NCBI GenBank assembly: GCA_963710625.1
Contig: CAVQBG010000008.1
Location: 1 to 64,000 of the forward strand
Length of the DNA stretch: 64,000 bases
DNA from: Sva-07 sp963710625
GTDB taxonomy: Bacteria; Actinomycetota; Acidimicrobiia; Acidimicrobiales; Ilumatobacteraceae
Reading direction: 5' to 3'
The notes below the pieces were generated by a model, which worked only from the letters and a program-made list of their open reading frames with translations, searched no databases and had not been told where the DNA came from. Position 1 is the first letter of the stretch, and each line of letters begins with the position of its first letter. The position numbers and the translations under genes are program-made. Of the stretch, positions 35,432-44,532 are shown one piece after another.

Positions 35432-35635
35432 TCAGACGACGTCGTAGCCGGCGTCGTCGATCGCCGCGCGGATCGCGCCGTCGTCGCCGCCACCGACCGT
35501 GACGAGCTTCGCCTCGATGTCGACCTCGACGGTGCTGACACCGGCGACCGTTCCGACCTCGGTCTCGATGGCGTGGCGGCAGTGGTCGCAGCTGATCCCG
35601 GGCACGGAGTAGGTGCGGATCGTGTCGGTGCTCAT
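35432..35635 (-). CDS. copZ: Copper chaperone (heavy-metal-associated domain)
   Basis: 67 residues, one ferredoxin-like HMA domain with the metal site GISCDHC. It delivers Cu(I) to the ATPase or buffers it. Its ATG overlaps the stop of the copper ATPase gene (ATGA), so they form one operon. Confidence 0.9.
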   Translation of the reverse strand: MSTDTIRTYSVPGISCDHCRHAIETEVGTVAGVSTVEVDIEAKLVTVGGGDDGAIRAAIDDAGYDVV

Positions 35636-37890
35636 GAGGCGGTCTCCAGTCGGGGAATCGGGGTGGACGCGGGCGGGTGGTGATCGGATGACGAGCCGGA
35701 CGCACGATAACCACGGAAGCGACGGAGTCGGAGGCTGTTGCTCACCACGAACAACGACGACAGCCCCATGGCCCCAGCAGCGATCATCGGGTCGAGCAGG
35801 CCGAACGCGGCCAAGGGAATCGCCGCGGCGTTGTACGCGAACGCCCAGAACAGGTTGCCCTTGATCGTCGAGAGGGTGCGGCGGGCCAGGGCAACGGCGT
35901 CAGCGGCGGCTCGCAGGTCGCCCGACACGATCGTCAGATCGGAGGCTTCGATCGCGACGTCGGCTCCGGTGCCGACGGCGATCCCGAGGTCGGCCTGCGC
36001 GAGCGCCGGCGCATCGTTGATGCCGTCGCCCACCATGGCGACGCGTCGGCCCTCGGCCTGCAGGCGGGTGATCTCGGCTGCCTTGCCGTCGGGAAGGACC
36101 TCGGCGATCACGTGGTCGACGCCGACAGCGTCACCGACCGCGCGAGCGGTGCGGGCGTTGTCGCCGGTGAGCAACGTGACCACGAGACCGAGGTCGTGGA
36201 ACGCAGCGATCGCCTCGGCGGACGTCGCCTTGACCGTGTCCGCGACGACCAGCACTGCCTCCGCGGTCGCTCCCCGACCGGCGAACACGGCGGTGCGGCC
36301 CTTCGACTCGGCCGACGATGCTGCTGCGGCCACGTCGGTGAGCACCGTGTCGAACAACCGCCGCCGCCCCACACGGACCTCGACACCGTCGACGGTCGCC
36401 GACACCCCGAGACCGGGCCGGTTGACGAACCCCTCGACGGCGAACGACGACGAACCTGCGGCCGCGATCGTCTGGGCGATCGGGTGCTCGGACCGCGCCT
36501 CGACGGCTGCGGCGAGCCGGAGCAGTTCGTCGGCATCCGCACCCGGTGCCACGACGTCGACGAGCGCCATCCGGCCCTCGGTGACGGTGCCGGTCTTGTC
36601 GAGCACGATCGTGTCGATGCGTCGAGTGTCCTCGAGCACCTCGCCGCCCTTGATGATCACGCCGAGCTGCGCGGCGCGACCGGTGCCCACCATGATGCCG
36701 AGCGGTGTGGCGAGGCCGAGCGCACACGGACAGGCGATGATCAGCACCGCCACCGCAGCGGTGAATGCCGCGTCGGCATCGCCCGTGATCGCGAGCCAGG
36801 CCAGCAACGTCACGACGGCGACACCGATCGCCATGGGCACGAAGACGGCGGCAACCCGGTCGGCGAGCCGCTGCACCTCCGCCCGGCTGCCCTGGGCCTC
36901 GTCGACGAGGCGGATGATCTGGGCGAGCGCGGTGTCGGCGCCGACCCGCGTGGCCTCGACGACGAGCGAGCCGTTGGCGTTCACCGTGGCGCCGATCACC
37001 TCGTCGCCCGGTGCGACCTCCACCGGCACCGGTTCACCGGTGACCATCGACGCGTCGATCGCGGAGTGCCCCTCGACGATCCGCCCGTCGGTGGCGATCT
37101 TCTCGCCGGGACGCACGACGAAACGCATGCCCGGCCTGAGCACGTCGACGGGCACGTCCGTGCCGTCCTCGAGACGGGCCGTCTTCACCCCGAGGTCGGC
37201 GAGCGCGCGGATCGCATCACCGGAGCGCCGCTTGGCCCGGATCTCGAGCCACTTGCCGATCAGGATCAACGTGATGATCACGGCGCCGGTCTCGTAGTAG
37301 ATGTGCAGTCCGTCGCCGCCCATCGCCATGCCGGACATGCCCGACGAGCCGGCGGTCGCGTCGTCACCGATGCTGCCGACCAGCACCACGGTCGACCAGA
37401 TCCACGCCGACAGCGTTCCCATCGAGACCAGGGTGTCCATCGTGGTCGTGCCGTGGCGGAGGTTCATCCACGCGGCACGGTGGAATCCCCACCCACACCA
37501 GAACACGATCGGGGTGGCGAGAACGGCGACCACCCACTCCCAGCCGTCGAACTGCAGCGGCGGCACCATCGACAGGGCGACCACGGGAACGCCGAGCACG
37601 ATCGCCACGATCCAGCGCCGACGCAGATCGGCTTCGCGGCGCCGCTCGGCCTCGTCGTGGTCGCTCGACACGGGAGCCTCGTAACCGAGCCGTTCGATCG
37701 CGAGCCGCAGTTCGTCGTCGGCGACCGACGGATCGTGCACGACGGTCGCCCGGCCGTTGGCGAAGTTCACCCGTGCCTCGCTGACCCCGTCGAGCTTGGT
37801 CAGCGTGCGTTGAATCCGGTTCGCACACGCCGCACACGTCATGCCCTCGACCGCGATGTCGGATCGCCGAAGGCTCGGTGTGGTCGTCAT
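35632..37890 (-). CDS. copA: Copper-exporting P1B-type ATPase
   Basis: 752 residues. Order: one N-terminal HMA domain (GMTCAACA near residue 17), membrane helices, a Met/Gly/His-rich luminal loop (GMSGMAMGGDGLH), actuator motif MVTGEPVP, the transport site ACPCALG, the phosphorylated Asp in LDKTGTVTEG and the hinge VGDGINDAPALAQ. It pumps Cu(I) out. ATG 37890 lies 7 nt after TACACT of a MerR-type promoter, so the message is probably leaderless. copZ is coupled downstream, and the MerR regulator gene lies just upstream on the same strand. Confidence 0.95.
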   Translation of the reverse strand: MTTTPSLRRSDIAVEGMTCAACANRIQRTLTKLDGVSEARVNFANGRATVVHDPSVADDELRLAIERLGYEAPVSSDHDEAERRREADLRRRWIVAIVLGVPVVALSMVPPLQFDGWEWVVAVLATPIVFWCGWGFHRAAWMNLRHGTTTMDTLVSMGTLSAWIWSTVVLVGSIGDDATAGSSGMSGMAMGGDGLHIYYETGAVIITLILIGKWLEIRAKRRSGDAIRALADLGVKTARLEDGTDVPVDVLRPGMRFVVRPGEKIATDGRIVEGHSAIDASMVTGEPVPVEVAPGDEVIGATVNANGSLVVEATRVGADTALAQIIRLVDEAQGSRAEVQRLADRVAAVFVPMAIGVAVVTLLAWLAITGDADAAFTAAVAVLIIACPCALGLATPLGIMVGTGRAAQLGVIIKGGEVLEDTRRIDTIVLDKTGTVTEGRMALVDVVAPGADADELLRLAAAVEARSEHPIAQTIAAAGSSSFAVEGFVNRPGLGVSATVDGVEVRVGRRRLFDTVLTDVAAAASSAESKGRTAVFAGRGATAEAVLVVADTVKATSAEAIAAFHDLGLVVTLLTGDNARTARAVGDAVGVDHVIAEVLPDGKAAEITRLQAEGRRVAMVGDGINDAPALAQADLGIAVGTGADVAIEASDLTIVSGDLRAAADAVALARRTLSTIKGNLFWAFAYNAAAIPLAAFGLLDPMIAAGAMGLSSLFVVSNSLRLRRFRGYRASGSSSDHHPPASTPIPRLETAS

Positions 37891-37897
37891 GCGCACC

Positions 37898-37929
37898 AGT
37901 GTAAAGGTTCCATTCGACTGGAAGGTCAA
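37898..37929 (-). promoter_or_regulatory. MerR-type copper promoter of copA
   Basis: On the minus strand TTGACC (37924-37929) and TACACT (37898-37903) are separated by 20 nt, longer than the usual 17, as in MerR-activated promoters. The spacer holds the dyad TTCCA-6-TGGAA (37908-37923). The same dyad recurs at 38403-38418 before the MerR gene. Confidence 0.8.
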
Positions 37930-37980
37930 GGATCTGAAGTCCAGGTCACGGACACACCGACGAGGGGGGCCGATCGATCG

Positions 37981-38382
37981 TCACCGATCGGGCGCGATCA
38001 CCTGACATCGATGCGGATCGGTACACGACGTCGGATCGAGCGTGCGCGCACGTTCCGCGAGTTCGAGGAGCTCCGTCCGCGCGACCTGCAGGCGCTGGAT
38101 CTGCTCGTCGATCTCGGTCAGATGTCGTTCGAGCAACGTCCGGGTGTGATCACACGACCGCGAGCCGGCGTCCTTCAGTTCGAGGACCGACTTGATCTCG
38201 GCGAGCGACAGCCCCGACGCCTGTGCGTCGCGAATGAACCGCAGCCGTTGCGCCGCATCGTCGCCGTACTCGCGGTACCCCGACGGCGTGCGGGTCGGTT
38301 CGGTGAGCAGGCCGACCGATTCGTAGTACCGGATCGTCTTGGTCGTGACGCCCGTGTGCTCGGCGAGGGTTCCGATGCGCAT
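37981..38382 (-). CDS. MerR-family copper-responsive regulator (CueR-like)
   Basis: 133 residues. Winged helix at the N-terminus: MRIGTLAEHTGVTTKTIRYY, GLLTEPTRTPSGYREY; a dimerisation helix; and a C-terminal Cys pair (SCTDPHRC) as expected for a metal-binding loop. It lies upstream of copA on the same strand and each gene has its own promoter with a matching dyad, so it probably activates copA-copZ and controls itself. TAGCGT is 7 nt before the ATG. The metal is inferred from the context. Confidence 0.88.
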   Translation of the reverse strand: MRIGTLAEHTGVTTKTIRYYESVGLLTEPTRTPSGYREYGDDAAQRLRFIRDAQASGLSLAEIKSVLELKDAGSRSCDHTRTLLERHLTEIDEQIQRLQVARTELLELAERARTLDPTSCTDPHRCQVIAPDR

Positions 38383-38389
38383 CCGACAC

Positions 38390-38418
38390 ACGCTACCCAA
38401 CATTCCATCCAGCTGGAA
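38390..38418 (-). promoter_or_regulatory. Autoregulatory MerR operator and -10 box
   Basis: TTCCA-6-TGGAA (38403-38418), the same dyad as in the copA promoter, followed on the minus strand by TAGCGT (38390-38395) 7 nt before the regulator start. Confidence 0.65.
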
Positions 38419-38436
38419 GGAGGAGACCGCAGCTGA

Positions 38437-40485
38437 TCAGCCGACGGGAGCGCAGGCGCCGACGGGTTCGTCGTACCGCGGATCGCTCACCCACTCACCA
38501 CCCGCCCACTCAGCCGGATCGACCGGATCGAGGCCGTCGAAGTCGTCAGCGAGGGTCATGGCCAACCAGGCGGCGAAGTTGGCGGCGCCGGCCGGGCACA
38601 CGTGGATCAGATCACGCTTGCGTTCGGGCGCGCCATCGCCGTTCACGTCGAGCACCGCGGGGTACGCCCACACCTCGCCGGCGTCGAGGAACACGATGTG
38701 ACCGTCGGAACCGGCAGCGACATCGACAGCGACCGCCGCGAGGCGGTCGAGTTCGGCGTTGACGTCGTCGTCGCCGGTCGGCGGCGAGCTGACCACGATG
38801 AGCTGGCCGTCGGATGGAAGCAGATCGGCGAGTTCGCGGAGCCCGTCCGCATAGTCATCGTCGTCGATGTCGGCGTCCCACGTCGACACCACGATCAGCA
38901 CGGTGTCGGCAGACGCAGCCACGATGCGGTCGTCGAGCTGAGAGGTCAGACGCAACGAGTCGTCGGGACCGAGCAACCTGATGCCCGGGTAGGAACCGGC
39001 GCCCATGGTGAGCCCGGCGTCGGTCAGCGCCACGTCGACCGCCGGAGCGAGATCGAACGCCACCGAGTCGCCGGCCCAGATCGCCGAGGAGATCGTGCGT
39101 CGCTCGAGCGGTGACGCGACGACGACCGGCGGGACGGAGTCGTCACCGGTCGCATCACCGGTGCCGTCGGCGACCTCCACGTCATCGGTCGGGCCCGGCG
39201 CGACACCGCCGTCCGAGTCGGCATCGTCGACCGGCACCGTGGGCGCCACGGTCACGATGGTGGGGTCGAAGGCTGCGATCTCGGTCTCCGGCTCGGGAAG
39301 GAGGAACAGATAGGCGAGCAAGCCGACCACCGAGGCAACGAGCACGATCACCCCGGGGCGTCCGCGCACCCAGGGCACGCGGTGGCGCAGCGGATCCTCG
39401 ACGATCCGGTACGACGCGTACGCCGCGACGAACGACGCGGCGATGCGGATCACCGCGAGGCCCACCCCGTCGATGCCCATCCGTTCCGGCGACATGATCA
39501 CGTACAGCGGCCAGTGCCAGAGGTACAGACCGTACGACAGGACCCCGATCCACGCGAGCGGGCGCCAGCCGAGCGCGGAGCTGCTCCGACCGCGTGGGGC
39601 GGTGGCCACGAGCGCGACGATCGTTGCGCAGGCCACCGAGTGCAGGAGCAGTCCTCCGCGGTACAGCGCGCTTGCGCTCGCACCGTCGATCGCGAACCAC
39701 GACCAGAGGATCCCGGCTCCGATCGCACAGATGACGAGGTCGATCCGATCACCGAGCCGAGCGACGATGCGACGTGCGAGGGCACGCGCCGGTGCCGTGG
39801 CAGCGAGCGCGCCCACGAGCAGCGACGCCGCTCGTGTGTCGGTGCCCATGTACACCCGGGTGGGGTCGCCGCCCTGGTAGAGGACGAGCATCGTCACCAA
39901 CGACATCGCCGAGCCGACGATCGCCACGACGACGAGCGTCCGTTGCGGTCGACGCGACCACGCCCAGATCGCGGCCACGGCGAGCGGCCAGAGCACGTAG
40001 AACTGCTCTTCGATCGCGAGGCTCCAGAGGTGATCGAACATCGACGGCTGAGCGAAGGAGGCCCAATAGCCGGCGGAGTCAGCGATGAAGTGCCAGTTCG
40101 CCATGTAGACGACCGCCCACGGTCCGTCGTTCTTGACGCCGTCGAGATCGGCCGGGCTGCCGAACCACCACGACCACGTCGCGATCACCGCGATCATGAC
40201 GAAGACCGCGGGAAGGAGCCTGCGGAATCGCCGCCCCCAGAACGTCATCAGGTTCGACGTCCCGCCGTCGGAGTCGCGGATCAGCAGCGAGGTGATGAGG
40301 AAGCCGGACAGCGCGAAGAACAGGTCGACACCGAGGAACCCTCCCTGCAGATAGCCCGCGTGGAAGACCAGCACCGCGATGACCGCCGCCGCCCGCAAGC
40401 CATCGAGCCCTGGGACATGCGTCCAGGTGGCTTGGGCCGGCACAGCCGGGTCGAGCGGCTCCAGCCGCGGTGCCGTGACGGTCAC
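38437..40485 (-). CDS. Membrane acyltransferase 3 with C-terminal SGNH-like domain
   Basis: 682 residues, start GTG 40485. The N-terminal half is an acyltransferase-3 membrane domain of about ten helices: GLDGLRAAAVIAVLVFHAGY (catalytic His), GVDLFFALSGFLIT, and LWSLAIEEQFYVLWPL. An acidic linker leads to an extracytoplasmic SGNH-like domain with AGDSVAFDL (block I) and DLIHVCPAG (block V Asp-His). OatA-like proteins of this layout acetylate peptidoglycan or exopolysaccharide. TACTCT lies 6 nt before the start. Confidence 0.9.
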   Translation of the reverse strand: MTVTAPRLEPLDPAVPAQATWTHVPGLDGLRAAAVIAVLVFHAGYLQGGFLGVDLFFALSGFLITSLLIRDSDGGTSNLMTFWGRRFRRLLPAVFVMIAVIATWSWWFGSPADLDGVKNDGPWAVVYMANWHFIADSAGYWASFAQPSMFDHLWSLAIEEQFYVLWPLAVAAIWAWSRRPQRTLVVVAIVGSAMSLVTMLVLYQGGDPTRVYMGTDTRAASLLVGALAATAPARALARRIVARLGDRIDLVICAIGAGILWSWFAIDGASASALYRGGLLLHSVACATIVALVATAPRGRSSSALGWRPLAWIGVLSYGLYLWHWPLYVIMSPERMGIDGVGLAVIRIAASFVAAYASYRIVEDPLRHRVPWVRGRPGVIVLVASVVGLLAYLFLLPEPETEIAAFDPTIVTVAPTVPVDDADSDGGVAPGPTDDVEVADGTGDATGDDSVPPVVVASPLERRTISSAIWAGDSVAFDLAPAVDVALTDAGLTMGAGSYPGIRLLGPDDSLRLTSQLDDRIVAASADTVLIVVSTWDADIDDDDYADGLRELADLLPSDGQLIVVSSPPTGDDDVNAELDRLAAVAVDVAAGSDGHIVFLDAGEVWAYPAVLDVNGDGAPERKRDLIHVCPAGAANFAAWLAMTLADDFDGLDPVDPAEWAGGEWVSDPRYDEPVGACAPVG

Positions 40486-40604
40486 CCCGACAGAGTAACG
40501 ACTGGCCGCGAGTCGGCTACAGCAGCCCGCGCTGCGGGGATGCGGCCCGCTCTGGCGTCATGTCGCACTGCAGGTGGGTGAGCAGCTCGTTGCGGGGCCG
40601 GCAT

Positions 40605-40635
40605 CGTCGTCCCTCAGTAGATCTGAGGGACGACG
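40605..40635 (-). terminator. Hairpin overlapping the ppk2 stop codon
   Basis: CGTCGTCCCTCA (40605-40616) pairs perfectly with TGAGGGACGACG (40624-40635), a 12-bp stem with a 7-nt loop. One arm encodes the last codons of the kinase gene and the stop codon lies in the stem. No T run follows, so it may stabilise or end the message. Confidence 0.6.
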
Positions 40636-41405
40636 TTCAACTGCTCGACCGGGGGACGCTCGTAGCCGTCGTCGGGACGGACGTCGGGCAACTCGACGTC
40701 GGGGTAGCTCACCGTTTCGTACGGCACGAGCGACAGCAGATGACGGATCGTGTTGAGGCGTGCGCGTCGCTTGTCGTCACCGTCGACCTCCCACCACAGC
40801 GCCTCGGGAATCGAGGTGTGCTCGACCATGATGTCCTTGGCACGCGAATACTCGTTCCACTTGGTCTGCGAGCGGGCGTCGATGTCGGAGAACTTCCATC
40901 GCTTGGCCGGATCGCTCAGCCGCTCCTCGAAGCGCTTCATCTGCACATCGTTGGAGACCGAGAACCAGTACTTGACGACCTGGATGCCCGACCTGGTGAG
41001 CATGCGCTCGAACTCGGGCACCGATCGCATGAACTCCCAGTACTCGGCATCGGTGCAGAACCCGAGCACGTGCTCGACCCCCGCTCGGTTGTACCACGAG
41101 CGATCGAACACCACCATCTCGCCTGCCGACGGCAGCTGCGTGACGTAGCGCTGGAAGTACCACTGCGTGCGCTCGCGATCGGTCGGCTTGGGCAGCGCCA
41201 CGACACGGCAGGCCCGCGGGTTGAGCGGGGCGGTGAGCCGACTGATGGTGCTGCCCTTCCCGGCGGCATCGCGGCCCTCGAAGATCACGACGAGCCGGTG
41301 ACCGGTGCTCCGGATCCATTCGAGCATCCGGACCAGTTCGAGCTGCAACTGCGCCAGTTCTGCTTCGTACTCCGATCGGGGCAGCTTGCCGGTGTTGCGT
41401 GACAT
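40614..41405 (-). CDS. ppk2: Polyphosphate kinase 2
   Basis: 263 residues. Walker A FEGRDAAGKGSTISRL, the PPK2 motif VFDRSWYNRAGVEHVLGF, and the lid region with RRWKFSDIDARSQTKW are those of one-domain class I PPK2 enzymes, which transfer phosphate between polyphosphate and nucleoside diphosphates. The protein is cytoplasmic. TAGGGT lies 7 nt before the ATG, a leaderless pattern. Confidence 0.93.
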   Translation of the reverse strand: MSRNTGKLPRSEYEAELAQLQLELVRMLEWIRSTGHRLVVIFEGRDAAGKGSTISRLTAPLNPRACRVVALPKPTDRERTQWYFQRYVTQLPSAGEMVVFDRSWYNRAGVEHVLGFCTDAEYWEFMRSVPEFERMLTRSGIQVVKYWFSVSNDVQMKRFEERLSDPAKRWKFSDIDARSQTKWNEYSRAKDIMVEHTSIPEALWWEVDGDDKRRARLNTIRHLLSLVPYETVSYPDVELPDVRPDDGYERPPVEQLNVVPQIY

Positions 41406-41444
41406 GAGTGCGACCCTACTGCGAGGTGTCGGCGCGATTTTCCA

Positions 41445-42623
41445 TCAGCCGCAGTGGCCGAGTGAGCAACGATCGGCGGGCGCCATCGTCGGCGCCGGAG
41501 CGCCGATCGCGGCGAACGTCGGACGGTACACGGCCGTGGCGACGCCATCCCAGCGATTGTGCGAGAGACCGTAGAACAGCTGACCGGCGTTGGTGGTCGG
41601 CACCCAGCTCGCGAAGTACGTGTTGCAGTCGACCGGGCACTTCGGTACAGCCACGATCTCGGCAACCACACTGAAGGGTCCCGTCGGTCGGTCGGCCCGC
41701 TCGACGAGGATCCGGTCGCCCCACCAGTCGTCGACCTTGGTGATCGACATCCAGTTGTTCCCCGACGCAACGATCTGGCTGGCATTCACCATCCGATTCG
41801 TGGAGTCGATCACGGGAACTGCGGAGGCCGGGTCGGCGCTCCACCCGCGTCCCGTCCAGTACGTCGGCGCCTCGAAGAGCTGCCCTCTCCGGACCCGCGC
41901 CAACGTGACACGGTTGCTGCACTGCTGATCGTGGGCCAGCACGAAGATGTACGGATCGAAACCGAACTGCCGATGGCACTGTGCGTACAGGTACGTCCAC
42001 GAGGTGTCGGATTCGATCGACCAGCCGTACAGGTCGGTGCCGGCGTTCGGGGGTCGGCCGACCACCTCGACGGCAAGGGTGGCGGCGTCGACACCCGCAA
42101 CAGCGGTGGCGACGGGTTCCGTACGTGAGAGGTAACTCGGGCCGAGTTCGACCATCTCCGCCGCGAAGACGTAGAGCCGACCGTCGGCGCCCATCTCGGC
42201 CCCGAGCGGCCAGAACCAGCGGGAGAAGCGGGCGGTCTCCGACGCGAACAGCCACGGTTGCGGATCGGCCGCGCTGCCGCTCATCAGCACCGTGAAGCAA
42301 CTACCGCTCTGGATCATGCCGATGTTGTGCACGAGCGTGGTCGCGCCGTTGGGAAGTCGCACCTCGGCGTCCTGGAACGTCCACAGGACACGCCCGTCGG
42401 GGAGCGGAGTGGTGCGCTGGTAGTCGGCACCCACGACCCCGCCGGGCTCGGTGTCGAACAGTCGGTCGAGCTGATCGGGCGACACCCGTGGCAGGCACAC
42501 CGCACCGGGGCGGAACAGCCCCGAAGCAGCTGCCGCCGGCGAGGCCCCTCGTTGGGCGACACCGACGGCCACCACGGCGACCAGCCCGAGTGCGAGGGCG
42601 AGGGTGCGCCACCGGGTCGTCAT
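41445..42623 (-). CDS. Secreted beta-propeller-like protein of unknown function
   Basis: 392 residues from ATG 42623. A signal peptide (LALALGLVAVVAVGVAQRGA) is followed by a domain with repeated Trp/Asp motifs (GRVLWTFQDAEV, HNIGMIQSG, YGWSIESDTSWTYLY, NWMSITKVDDWWGDR, YFASWVP), reminiscent of five-bladed propeller glycosidase-like domains such as DUF4185. Cys are present near the C-terminus (KCPVDCNTY, CSLGHCG). No catalytic residues assigned. It overlaps the upstream lipoprotein gene by ATGA. Confidence 0.75.
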   Translation of the reverse strand: MTTRWRTLALALGLVAVVAVGVAQRGASPAAAASGLFRPGAVCLPRVSPDQLDRLFDTEPGGVVGADYQRTTPLPDGRVLWTFQDAEVRLPNGATTLVHNIGMIQSGSCFTVLMSGSAADPQPWLFASETARFSRWFWPLGAEMGADGRLYVFAAEMVELGPSYLSRTEPVATAVAGVDAATLAVEVVGRPPNAGTDLYGWSIESDTSWTYLYAQCHRQFGFDPYIFVLAHDQQCSNRVTLARVRRGQLFEAPTYWTGRGWSADPASAVPVIDSTNRMVNASQIVASGNNWMSITKVDDWWGDRILVERADRPTGPFSVVAEIVAVPKCPVDCNTYFASWVPTTNAGQLFYGLSHNRWDGVATAVYRPTFAAIGAPAPTMAPADRCSLGHCG

Positions 42624-43543
42624 GGCAGTACCGGCGGGATCCCGACCACGAAGGGTCGCCCGTCGACCCGACCGGCGCGCACCACGACGTCGACGGGCGC
42701 CGAAGCGCCCCGATAGGTCACCACCGCTCGGATCGAGTGGTCGGACGTGATCTCGACGCGCAGGGCATCGGGACGCGCACACTCCGCCCGTGTGCACCAG
42801 ACCGTGAGCGCAGCGGCGATGCCGGCGACGCTTCGATCCGGGAGCAGCCGCTCGTCGGCGAGGCGCGCCAGATCCGGCCGATCGAGATCGTCGCCCGCGA
42901 CGACAGCCAACAGTCCGGCGGCGGTGAGAACATCTCCGGACGCCATCGCGTCGAGATAGCCGTCGACGATCTGCGTGACGTCATCGATCTCCGCGAAGAG
43001 GTCGACGGTCGCGACCGCCGCAACCGACCATCGCTGCGCCGCGTCGGGCGCACGCCGGAGGATGAGGATCTCGGCGCGGTCGGTCAGTTCGCCGCCGGGG
43101 TCCCGATACGTCGCGACGTAGCGGACGTCGACCGACGACGCGCCGTCACCCCGGTCGTCGGCGTCGGATCCGATCGGTGCCAGGGCGAAGTCGACGAACA
43201 CGCTGCCGTCGGCGCAACGGTCCCAGCACGGATCGCCGGCGGCCGATGTCGCGCCGTCACTCGGAGCACCCAACGGTTGCCGAGATCGAATCCGTTCGTC
43301 GAGGCAGCCCGGGGAGGCAGCGTGCTGGCGCCGGGCGAGGAGTTCGCGTTCCACGATCGTGGCGACCGGCTCCTCACACGTGAGCGGCTCGATCGGCGCC
43401 GGCACGGTGCTCGGCGGCGCCGCGTCAGCGCCGATGGGAACGTCGACCGGCTGCAGCTCTCCGGGATCGCCGACGCCGCACGCTGACATCGAGACGGTCA
43501 GCGCGGCGAGGGACACGAGGAGACGACGTTCGACGCAACGCAA
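42620..43543 (-). CDS. Lipoprotein of unknown function
   Basis: 307 residues. Signal with lipobox MSACG at about residue 20-24, so membrane-tethered outside the cell. The mature part has Cys-containing segments (TCEEP, GCLDER, DPCWDRCADG) and no family I recognise. The frame begins with TTG at 43543; an in-frame GTG nine codons later is another possible start, since the signal peptide would still be complete. It is coupled to the secreted protein gene downstream. Confidence 0.7.
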   Translation of the reverse strand: MRCVERRLLVSLAALTVSMSACGVGDPGELQPVDVPIGADAAPPSTVPAPIEPLTCEEPVATIVERELLARRQHAASPGCLDERIRSRQPLGAPSDGATSAAGDPCWDRCADGSVFVDFALAPIGSDADDRGDGASSVDVRYVATYRDPGGELTDRAEILILRRAPDAAQRWSVAAVATVDLFAEIDDVTQIVDGYLDAMASGDVLTAAGLLAVVAGDDLDRPDLARLADERLLPDRSVAGIAAALTVWCTRAECARPDALRVEITSDHSIRAVVTYRGASAPVDVVVRAGRVDGRPFVVGIPPVLP

Positions 43544-43589
43544 CGCCCGATGTTCCCACAGATTCGGCCGCCGCCGGAAGGGGCACCCG

Positions 43590-44516
43590 TCACAGTCGGC
43601 GGATGTCCGGGTTGAACGACCGGGGGCCGCGCCGCGGCACCCCGACGCCCACGGTGAACAGCAGTCGAACCACGCGCTGACGATGGCCGGACCAGGGCTC
43701 GAGATGACGGCACATCAGCGCATCGCCGCCGTTGTCGGGTGCGATGCGCCGCGCGTCGCCGGTGAACGCGTAGTTGACCATCGTCGGCAGGTGGAAGTCC
43801 CCGAGCACGATCGTGTCCGGGGCGCCGAGGCTGATCGAGATCACCGAGGTGGCGGTCCACGCGCCCATCCCGGGCAACGCCGTCAGCCTCGCGAAGGCAT
43901 CCGCCGGCTCCATCGTCGCCGCTTCCTCGAGTCGGTTCGCACGCTTCGCTGCGAGCAGGATCGCATCGGCGCGCCGCCGTTCGACGTTGAACCGGTGCAA
44001 CTCGACGTACGACTTCGACGCGACGACCTGAGGTGTCGGCGGCAGGAGCAGCCCGCACGGTCCGGGGGCCGGCTCGCCCCACTCGTACACGATCCGCGCC
44101 CAACTCCTGAACGCTTCTCCAGCGGTCACGCGTTGGCCGAGGAGTACCAGCAGGAGCTCCTGCCAGACGACGCCACCGGCGGCGAGGCGCAGCCCGGGAC
44201 GGCGCCGCCACCACTCTCCGACGGTCGGTTGCAGTGTGGGGTCGAACCCCGACAGGTCGTCGCGGAGACCCACCCAGTGCGGTGCCCGATCGAGGAGCCA
44301 GTCCGCTCCGCTTCCCCACGCCTCCGCGGTCGTGCGGCCACGGCCGTCCCACGTCAGCAGCAACGTGCCGGGCCCGTCGGGCGTGAGCACCGCCTTGGCG
44401 AAGCTCGCCGGACTCCAGCGCGTGGTCGGATCGAGTGGTGAGGTGCCGAGCGATCCGAGCGTGGCGCGCAGATCGATGTCACCCGTCGCGAGTTCGCGAC
44501 GCCCTGACACCGTCAC
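43590..44516 (-). CDS. DNA-3-methyladenine glycosylase (AlkA type)
   Basis: 308 residues. HhH-GPD fold: LTALPGMGAWTATSVISISL is the helix-hairpin-helix and VLGDFHLPT carries the catalytic Asp; LLVLLGQRVTAGEAFRSW is the conserved preceding helix. It removes alkylated bases in base-excision repair. It starts with GTG 44516, just after a small gene on the same strand. Confidence 0.88.
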   Translation of the reverse strand: MTVSGRRELATGDIDLRATLGSLGTSPLDPTTRWSPASFAKAVLTPDGPGTLLLTWDGRGRTTAEAWGSGADWLLDRAPHWVGLRDDLSGFDPTLQPTVGEWWRRRPGLRLAAGGVVWQELLLVLLGQRVTAGEAFRSWARIVYEWGEPAPGPCGLLLPPTPQVVASKSYVELHRFNVERRRADAILLAAKRANRLEEAATMEPADAFARLTALPGMGAWTATSVISISLGAPDTIVLGDFHLPTMVNYAFTGDARRIAPDNGGDALMCRHLEPWSGHRQRVVRLLFTVGVGVPRRGPRSFNPDIRRL

Positions 44517-44532
44517 GACATCGCCGGGGCGC

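Noticed and set aside
33588..35447. Long plus-strand frame opposite the aldehyde dehydrogenase
   Set aside because: Antisense shadow; the minus-strand frame has all ALDH motifs.
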